15,136 nt of DNA, taken from positions 1-15,136 of the forward strand of contig JAPLMO010000148.1 in NCBI GenBank assembly GCA_026386995.1, in the 5' to 3' direction. Made by a program: the position numbers and the translations under genes. Origin of the DNA: Planctomycetota bacterium (GTDB lineage Bacteria; Planctomycetota; Phycisphaerae; FEN-1346). Below the pieces are notes generated by a model, which did no database searches, was not told where the DNA came from, and worked only from the letters and a program-made list of their open reading frames with translations. Positions 1-5,463 of this stretch are shown piece after piece (position 1 is the stretch's first letter; each line of letters starts with the position of its first letter).

Positions 1-3000
1 GTGCCGCCCAGCGTGGACGCACCAACCGTCACCGCCCCCGTGCCGGTGCCCGAGCCGTAGGTGTTACTGACGAGGAGTGCCCCTTGCGACACTGTCGTTC
101 CGTTACCGTATGTATTCGCGCGGCTGAGGACAAGCGTGCCCGTGCCGTTCTTGGCGAGGCTGCCGTTGGAGAGAACGCCAGAGATTGTGGCGAAATCCGC
201 GGTCGTCGTCGGGTTGTCGTTAACGGTGATGGTGCGGGCCGCGCCGGCGAAGTCGATGCTGTTTTTGAATTCCGTTTCATTATCCGCGGTCGTTGAACCA
301 AACACCAACGCTGAGCCTGAAGGAACGAAACCGCCGCTGCCCCAGGTCAAGGGGGTCGGACTCCCGGTGCCGCCGATGGCCACGGTCATCTTGCCGCCGC
401 TGGCCGAGAACCCGCCGCTGCCGGTCCACTGGATACCCGCACCGAAGTCGCGGATGAAGGTTGTCACTCCCATGCCTTCCAGGACACCGCCACTGAGTAC
501 CAGGCCACCGGCCGAGGGCAGGCCAACGCCGTCGCTGGCCCGGAGGACCCCTGCGGAAATGGTGGTGGGGCCGGTATAGGTGTTATTGCCCGTCAAGACC
601 AGAGTCCCGCTTCCGTCTTTCGTAAGGCCCCCGCCGGACGGAGAACTCGACAGCACTCCGGAAAGCGTTGCGAAATCATTGGCCGACGACGGGTTGTCGG
701 TCACGGTGACCGTTCGTATTGCCCCTAGAAGATTGATCGGGTTCTTGAACTCGGTCTCGCTATCGGCCGTCGGCGAGCCGAACATGAGGGCCGAACCTGT
801 TGGGACAAACGGACCGCTCCCCCAGGTCAACGCCACCGGCTGCTGTGTGCCGCCAAGGAGGGCCACGGTCATCTTGCCGCTAAAAGCCGAGAACCCGCCG
901 CTGCCCGTCCACTGAACCGGGCGATCGAAGGTTGTTGCCACGATGCCTTCCAGGACCCCGCCATTGAGGACCAGTTTGCTGTCCGAGGGCAGCCCGACGC
1001 CATCCGTTGCCCGGAGGGCTCCCGCGGCAATCGTCGTGATCCCCATGTAGGTGTTCGTGCCTGAAAGCACAAGCGTCCCCGGTCCGTTCTTCGTGAGAGC
1101 GAGGAAATCGCTGCCGGCGCCGCCGCCGGACAACACGCCCGAGAGCGTTGCGAAATCCGTGGCGACCGCGGGATTGTCGTTTACGGTCACGGTCCGTGTT
1201 GCGCTGCCGAGATTGATCGGGTTTCGGAATTCGGTCTCGCTGTCGGCCGTCGGCGAGCCGAACACGAGGGCGGCACCGGACGGAACGAATTGCCCGCTTG
1301 CCCAGGTCAACATCGGCGGATTCACCGGGTCGCCGAGGGCCACGGTCATCTTGCCGCCGGATGCCGAGAACCCGCCGCTCGTGGTCCACTGGACCGTACT
1401 GGCGCCGGTCGTCCCAAGCGACCGTGTGAAGTTCGTTGCCCCGATGCCTTCCAGGACGCCGCCGCCGTCGAAGACGAGGTTGCTGCCGGACGGCAACCCG
1501 ATGCCGTCGACGGCGCGAAGGGCGCCGGCGGCAGCAACTGTGCCGCCGGAATAGGAGTTGTTGCCCGTCACGGTCAGCGTCCCGGCCCCGAACTTCTTCG
1601 TCAGGCCGCCGGGGCCGCTGATAGCGGAACCAATCGTGGCGTTATAACCGTTCGTGTCGACTACGCTGTAGGTGGCGTTAAGCACGATACTGCGGTTCGG
1701 AGAGAGGTTGAACGACGCTCCAAACTGGAGCGTCGTTCCGCCGAAGGTGGTGTTAAGGATGATGTTCGTGGCGGGTGAGGCGGGCGCCGTTCCGAGAGCG
1801 CCATCGCTACTGACCTTCAGGACGCCGTCATTTATTACTGTGCCGCCCTGGTACGTATTCGACCCCGTCAGGGCTAATGTGCCCGTGCCCGCTTTTGTCA
1901 GGTCGCCGGGGCCTCCGATGGAGGACGCGACGGTGATGTTGAAGATGGACGTATCTATCGTGCTGCCGGCGGAGTTGAGCGTGATGCCGCGAGTCGAGGC
2001 GAGGTCCGCCGACGCATTGAACGCGAGCGTTCCGCCGTTAAGAGTGACGTTCGCGGCGGGCGCTCCGAGATTGCCGTCGCTGTCTACCTTCAGGATGCCC
2101 GCGTTGATCGTGGTGCCGCCCTGGTACGTGTTGGCCCCGGTCAGATACAGCCTGCCATCGCCGGTCTTGGTCAGCCCGCCGGTTCCGCTGATAGCGGAGC
2201 CGATCTTGAGAAGGTAACCATTCGTGTCAACCGTGCCGCCTGCCGCGTTCAGCACGATATTGCGATTCAGGTCGAGGTCGAACGACGCTCCATACTGGAG
2301 CGTTCCGCCGCCGAAGGTGAGGTTCGTGGCGGGTGAGGCGGGTGCTGTTCCGAGATTGCTGTTGCTGCTTACCTTCAGGATGCCTGCATTGATCGTCGTG
2401 CCGCCGGCGTAACTGTTGAAGACGTTTGTGAGGGTCAGTTTGCCCAAGCCCATCTTCGTGACGGCGCCTGCGCCGCCGATGATGTTGCCGAACGCATCGT
2501 CACCGGGTTGGTCGAACGTCAACGTCCCCCCGTTCACGGTCATGGGGCCGGTGAGGCTGGCCGTGTTGCCGCGCAGTTCGCCGGCCTGGATAACCGCGCC
2601 GCCGTAGCTGTTGCCGCCGGTCAAGGTCAACATGCCGGGTCCCGCCTTGGTCAGTCCGCCGGAGCCGGTGATGTGAGAGGCGATCGCGACGTTGTAACCG
2701 TTCGTGTCGAACTTGCCGCCCGCGGCGTTGAGTGTGATGCTGCGGGTTGAAGCCACGCTGAAGGCCCCCCCGAATTGCAGCGTTCCGCCGCCAAAGGTGA
2801 TGTTGGTGGCGTCTGAGGTGGGCGCCGTTCCGAGGTTGCCGTCGGCGCTCACCTTCAGGATGCCCACATTGATCGTGGTGCCGCTCTGGTACGTGTTGGT
2901 CCCGGTAAGAGTCAGCGTGCCCACGCCGCTCTTGGTCAGTCCGCCGGTTCCGCTAACAGCGGAACCGATCGTGACGTTGTAACCGTTCGTGTCGATCGTG

Positions 3001-3701
3001 CCGCCGGCGGCGTTCAGCACGATATTGCGATTCAGGTCGAGGTCGAACGACGCTCCATACTGGAGCGTTCCGCCGCCGAGCGTGATGTTCGTCGTAGGGG
3101 GAGGAGGCCGGGTTCCCAGGTTGGCGTCGGCGTTCACCCTCAGGATGCCGCCGTTGATCGTCGTGCCGCCTGTGTAGGTGTTGGCGCCTGTGAGGATCAG
3201 CAGGCCTACCCCGGTTTTCGTGATACCCGTTCCGGAAGACGCACTGTCAATGTTCCCCGAGATCTGCAATGTAGCCGCACTGCTAACATCAAATAGAACC
3301 GAATCAAGGAGGGAGATGGGCGCCGAAATCGTGTGGGTGACCCCGTTGCCAAGGGCCCGAACGAGCGCCGAGCCGCCCGGGATCGGGATGTCAAGGTTCA
3401 ACCCAGTGCCGGTGAGCGTGTAGCCGGATGAGGTTAGGCTGACGAGGTCGAGTTGGCCGACCGTGCGGCTGACACCACCGTCGATCGTCACGGTCCCCGG
3501 CGCCCCTATGGAATCGTTCAGCCGCGCGATGTCGCCCACGCCGTCCGGCACGCCGTTGTTCCATTGGAGGGAATCGCTCCAGTTGCCGTTTCCGCCAACC
3601 CACGTACTGTTTAGAGCCAGTGCAGGAGCGGCAGGCAGGAATCCTATCGCTGAGAGGAGTGCGGCGAGAAGAAACGCTGACGCGGGGCCGTTGCGGCTCA
3701 T
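1..3701 (-). CDS. Giant secreted protein of autotransporter-associated beta-strand repeats (C-terminus outside window)
   Basis: About 1,233 codons are open from ATG 3701 to the left edge, with no stop seen, so the C-terminus is missing. The N-terminus has a signal peptide (FLLAALLSAIGF..., ending near ALA, residue ~30), then TWVGGNGNWSDSLQWNNGVP, a module common at the start of such proteins in Planctomycetota and Verrucomicrobia. About ten beta-strand units follow, each carrying a LTK-x-G-x-GTLxLTGxNTYxGGTT motif. Those nearer the N-terminus (DNA ~1,700-3,250) follow TNITLGGGTLQYGASFDLDL; the last three are longer (~160 residues) with GLPSxxxLVxxGGVLEG and SASGGKMTVAL. These repeats normally fold as an extended extracellular beta-helix; an autotransporter barrel or PEP-CTERM anchor would lie beyond the window, so the export route is open. 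ATG 3701 is preferred because GAGGGAG lies 9 nt upstream; the in-frame ATG at 3710 directly abuts that motif. Substrate or partner is unknown. Family call is confident; function is not. Confidence 0.85.
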   Translation of the reverse strand, partial: MSRNGPASAFLLAALLSAIGFLPAAPALALNSTWVGGNGNWSDSLQWNNGVPDGVGDIARLNDSIGAPGTVTIDGGVSRTVGQLDLVSLTSSGYTLTGTGLNLDIPIPGGSALVRALGNGVTHTISAPISLLDSVLFDVSSAATLQISGNIDSASSGTGITKTGVGLLILTGANTYTGGTTINGGILRVNADANLGTRPPPPTTNITLGGGTLQYGASFDLDLNRNIVLNAAGGTIDTNGYNVTIGSAVSGTGGLTKSGVGTLTLTGTNTYQSGTTINVGILKVSADGNLGTAPTSDATNITFGGGTLQFGGAFSVASTRSITLNAAGGKFDTNGYNVAIASHITGSGGLTKAGPGMLTLTGGNSYGGAVIQAGELRGNTASLTGPMTVNGGTLTFDQPGDDAFGNIIGGAGAVTKMGLGKLTLTNVFNSYAGGTTINAGILKVSSNSNLGTAPASPATNLTFGGGTLQYGASFDLDLNRNIVLNAAGGTVDTNGYLLKIGSAISGTGGLTKTGDGRLYLTGANTYQGGTTINAGILKVDSDGNLGAPAANVTLNGGTLAFNASADLASTRGITLNSAGSTIDTSIFNITVASSIGGPGDLTKAGTGTLALTGSNTYQGGTVINDGVLKVSSDGALGTAPASPATNIILNTTFGGTTLQFGASFNLSPNRSIVLNATYSVVDTNGYNATIGSAISGPGGLTKKFGAGTLTVTGNNSYSGGTVAAAGALRAVDGIGLPSGSNLVFDGGGVLEGIGATNFTRSLGTTGASTVQWTTSGGFSASGGKMTVALGDPVNPPMLTWASGQFVPSGAALVFGSPTADSETEFRNPINLGSATRTVTVNDNPAVATDFATLSGVLSGGGAGSDFLALTKNGPGTLVLSGTNTYMGITTIAAGALRATDGVGLPSDSKLVLNGGVLEGIVATTFDRPVQWTGSGGFSAFSGKMTVALLGGTQQPVALTWGSGPFVPTGSALMFGSPTADSETEFKNPINLLGAIRTVTVTDNPSSANDFATLSGVLSSSPSGGGLTKDGSGTLVLTGNNTYTGPTTISAGVLRASDGVGLPSAGGLVLSGGVLEGMGVTTFIRDFGAGIQWTGSGGFSASGGKMTVAIGGTGSPTPLTWGSGGFVPSGSALVFGSTTADNETEFKNSIDFAGAARTITVNDNPTTTADFATISGVLSNGSLAKNGTGTLVLSRANTYGNGTTVSQGALLVSNTYGSGTGTGAVTVGASTLGG
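60..1600 (-). repeat. Three long (~160-residue) beta-strand repeat units
   Basis: The same block recurs with a period of about 480 bp. The landmark cacggtcatcttgccg (minus strand encodes GGKMTVAL) occurs at 381, 864 and 1341, offsets of 483 and 477 bp, that is 161 and 159 codons. Each unit reads, in protein order, GLPSxxxLVxxGGVLEGxG, an aromatic-rich QWTxSGGFSASGGKMTVAL, LTWxSGxFVPSGxALVFGS, TADxETEFxNPI, then RTVTVxDNPxxxxDFATLSG and a terminal GTLVLxGxNTY. Offsets are multiples of three, so the reading frame is kept. Confidence 0.85.
1700..3250 (-). repeat. Short (~95-residue) beta-strand repeat array with a 70-bp perfect duplicate
   Basis: Units of roughly 273-287 bp can be tracked by their NTYxGGTTIN codons near 3170, 2890, 2415, 2120 and 1850; one divergent, shorter unit (NSYGG near 2605) interrupts the spacing. 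Two units share a 70-bp stretch that is identical base for base at 2245-2314 and 3010-3079, 765 bp (255 codons) apart, while neighbouring units differ at many positions. This indicates recent duplication or gene conversion between these two units. Confidence 0.85.
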
Positions 3702-3848
3702 GTGTTCCATCTCCCTCGGAGCAACCTTGTCCCACTGTGTAAGCCGGCGGCCCGGCAGGCCGCATAGCAGAACCGGAAAGCGGCCGAGTCCGGCCACCCC
3801 CGGCGGCATGTCGCCTGGCTGTGCCTGGGGAACCCCAGACCGGCCCCG

Positions 3849-3863
3849 GGGGCCGATGGCCCC
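3849..3863. other. Perfect 6-bp stem-loop at the 5' end of the repeat-protein leader
   Basis: GGGGCC, loop GAT, GGCCCC. It sits just inside the predicted transcript start, about 5-20 nt downstream of it on the minus strand. A 5'-end stem of this kind often stabilises mRNA, but that role here is inference. Confidence 0.4.
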
Positions 3864-3874
3864 TATTATGGGAA

Positions 3875-3902
3875 AATATACGTCATTTTGCTCCAAAGTC
3901 AA
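3875..3902 (-). promoter_or_regulatory. Sigma70-like promoter for the giant repeat protein
   Basis: On the minus strand a TTGACT -35 box (3897-3902) is followed after 16 bp by a TATATT -10 box (3875-3880). This is an AT-rich island in otherwise very GC-rich sequence, and it lies upstream of the ATG at 3701. It predicts a leader of about 165 nt. No factor-binding site can be assigned. Confidence 0.55.
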
Positions 3903-3930
3903 GCGACTTGGTCAAAGGCAGTTAACGGCA

Positions 3931-4012
3931 GTTCAAAGTTCAAAGCCTGCCCGCCAAGTTTAAGGGCGGGGTTCAGGTTCAGAGCCTGCCCGCCCGTGGC
4001 GGGTTCAAAGTT
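3931..4012. repeat. Tandem imperfect intergenic repeats with inverted arms
   Basis: Two head-to-tail units, 3931-3970 and 3971-4003, both start gttca(a/g)(a/g)gttca and contain agcctgcccgcc followed by a complementary ggcggg arm. A third partial start, gttcaaagtt, is at 4003-4012. Each unit can fold through CCCGCC/GGCGGG. It is a dispersed-repeat type of spacer element; I cannot name a family. Confidence 0.55.
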
Positions 4013-4037
4013 ACCACGGCGCACTGAACGGGTCTTG

Positions 4038-4055
4038 CGTAGGGGCCGCCCTACG
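4038..4055. terminator. Hairpin overlapping the HEAT-like gene's stop codon
   Basis: CGTAGGG, loop GCCG, CCCTACG: a perfect 7-bp stem. The TAG of the HEAT-like gene (4051-4053) lies in one arm. There is no T-tract, so a classical intrinsic terminator is not shown; it may act as a GC-rich transcript end or be a dispersed hairpin repeat. Confidence 0.4.
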
Positions 4056-5373
4056 TGGCTGCCCGCCGTTTTGGTGCCGCGCGTAAGGCTCTCCCCGGCC
4101 CCGCCCCTTCATCCCGCGGCAGTGCCGCGGGTTTGTGGTCCCCGGTTCCCTGTTGGGAAACCGGCACCTTCATGTCATCTTGACTTTCATTGCGTATTGC
4201 TGCCAGGAGTCGCACCGCTTGGTCGGGATGAAAGAACGGGTGCTGAGGCGGCAGTAGGCCACAGGCCAGGCCGGCAGCCGGTTTGCCCCACTGCAATCCC
4301 TGGAGGTTGTCCTGTCCCTCGGTGCCCCTCGTTGCCGGCTGCTTGGCGGTCGGAGCCGCGGCGGGCTTGGTGTCGGGGTTCGACCGCCACCACTGGAGCC
4401 AGAGGTTCTTGTCGGCGCCGAGGAAGACGCCCGTCAGATTCTGGAGGCCCTTGGTGATCCGTTCAAGTTCGTCCCCGCCGGCCGCGGGCAACCGCCTCAT
4501 GAGTTCCCGCACGGCACTTGCCGGATCGAGATTCTGCATCTCCTCCAGGGGGTATTGGCCGTAGCCGTGACCTCCCGCGTCGGTGACGAATCCGTCAGCC
4601 AGGAGTTCCATGCGCGGGCGGCTCTTGTTCTTCTGCCACCAGGCGGCGGCCTCGGCCTTCTCCTCCGGCTTGAAGTAGTGTCCTGCGGCATACACCAACT
4701 GCATCTCGAAATCGGGGCCGCTGCCCCATACGTCGATCAGGGTCTCGATGGCCTCGGGAGAGGCGATCCTGCCGAGGCCCTGGATGGCGCACCGGTCATG
4801 CAAGGGAAACTTCCCTTCCAGCCAGAACTTCCTCAGGAGCGGGACGGCCTGGGCGGGAGCGCTGGCCGCGACGGCCCTGACCAGGGCCTGTCCGTCGGAC
4901 CCCGAGAGCGCGGCGGCGGCCAGGTCCTCGGCCGTCTTCAGGGCCTCTTGCGGGTGCTTCTTCAGAAGGCGTACGGCGGCGCCTGCGCGGACGGTGAGCG
5001 GTTTGTCCGCATGGAGGGCCTCGACGAGAACGCTTTCGCCGACGGCATCGCCGCGATCGAAGAGCGCCGCCGCCGCCTTGAACTTCTTGACGAAGTCGGG
5101 GTCTGCCAGGTCGGCCACAAGGCCGGCGTGGATGGTCTCGTTGACCAGGGCGACAAGCCTGGGACTGTCGAAGAAGGTCTTCAGGGCGCCGCGTACTAAG
5201 AACGGCGGCTTGCCGGCGACGGCCATCATGATCTCGACTTTGCGGCCGTCCTTCAGGGTGACGGTGATCAGCGGATCGGCGGTCGGCCACCTCCAACCTT
5301 CGCCGGAGTACCGGAAACAAGCCCGCGGCACGGCCGCGACGGGGCGGCTTTCGAGTTCCATTGAGGTTTGCAT
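4051..5373 (-). CDS. HEAT-like alpha-helical repeat protein, cytoplasmic as annotated
   Basis: A 440-residue protein rich in Ala, Leu, Lys and Glu. Residues ~80-250 are helical HEAT-like repeats (ALHADKPLTVRAGAAVRLLK; CAIQGLGRIASPEAIETLID). Two W-x-x-WW-type motifs (AAWWQKNK ~245 and WLQWWRSN ~325) resemble motifs in planctomycete HEAT proteins. Such repeats usually bind proteins; no catalytic motif is visible. The ATG at 5373 is chosen because AGGTG lies 8 nt upstream; GTG 5406 (11 residues longer) has no ribosome-binding site and ATG 5361 is another option. There is no signal peptide, and the N-terminus overlaps the neighbouring operon's promoter, so 5' truncation is possible. After about residue 345 the composition becomes Pro/Gly/Arg-rich and crosses hairpins, so the tail may be read-through. 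Divergent from the restriction operon. Exact role unknown. Confidence 0.65.
   Translation of the reverse strand: MQTSMELESRPVAAVPRACFRYSGEGWRWPTADPLITVTLKDGRKVEIMMAVAGKPPFLVRGALKTFFDSPRLVALVNETIHAGLVADLADPDFVKKFKAAAALFDRGDAVGESVLVEALHADKPLTVRAGAAVRLLKKHPQEALKTAEDLAAAALSGSDGQALVRAVAASAPAQAVPLLRKFWLEGKFPLHDRCAIQGLGRIASPEAIETLIDVWGSGPDFEMQLVYAAGHYFKPEEKAEAAAWWQKNKSRPRMELLADGFVTDAGGHGYGQYPLEEMQNLDPASAVRELMRRLPAAGGDELERITKGLQNLTGVFLGADKNLWLQWWRSNPDTKPAAAPTAKQPATRGTEGQDNLQGLQWGKPAAGLACGLLPPQHPFFHPDQAVRLLAAIRNESQDDMKVPVSQQGTGDHKPAALPRDEGAGPGRALRAAPKRRAAT
4113..4164. repeat. Two adjacent perfect or near-perfect hairpins
   Basis: CCCGCGGC-AGT-GCCGCGGG (4113-4131) is a perfect 8-bp stem. CCGGTTCCC...GGGAAACCGG (4142-4164) is a 9-bp stem with one bulged base. 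Both lie inside the 3' end of the HEAT-like reading frame, but they look like the non-coding spacer elements seen elsewhere in the window. They suggest the last ~40 codons are not original coding sequence. Confidence 0.5.
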
Positions 5374-5401
5374 TGATATTGCACCTGGGGCGTGGCATAA
5401 T
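5373..5401 (+). promoter_or_regulatory. Sigma70-like promoter of the restriction-modification operon
   Basis: TTGATA (5373-5378), a 17-bp spacer, then CATAAT (5396-5401): near-consensus boxes with ideal spacing. Transcription should begin near 5408, giving a ~55-nt leader to the ATG at 5464. The -35 box overlaps the start codon of the divergent HEAT-like gene, so polymerase binding here could interfere with that gene. Confidence 0.65.
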
Positions 5402-5463
5402 CGCACCGCACCCGGTCGGCTTGTGTCATTCTCGATGGCCTTTGCAACGGGTTAGGAGGACTC

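Larger units (their letters stand above)
3702..4050. other. Gene-free spacer between the giant repeat protein and the HEAT-like gene
   Basis: No convincing coding sequence. From right to left it holds the hairpin overlapping the HEAT-like gene's stop (4038-4055), tandem repeats at 3931-4012, the promoter at 3875-3902 and a GC-rich leader ending at the ribosome-binding site of the repeat-protein gene. Open frames across it are short and unlike any protein family I know. Confidence 0.7.

Noticed and set aside
61..3423. Chain of plus-strand open frames (for example 61-579, 1051-1554, 1672-2217)
   Set aside because: They are mirror frames of the repeat protein on the minus strand: their proteins are Val/Pro/Leu-rich, repeat with the same period, and lack ribosome-binding sites or family motifs.
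3931..4012. CRISPR array
   Set aside because: Units are directly adjacent without unique spacers of constant length, and no cas gene is present.
4555..5455. Plus-strand open frames over the HEAT-like gene
   Set aside because: The minus-strand frame has coherent HEAT-like helices and W-x-x-WW motifs; the plus frames do not and overlap the restriction operon promoter.
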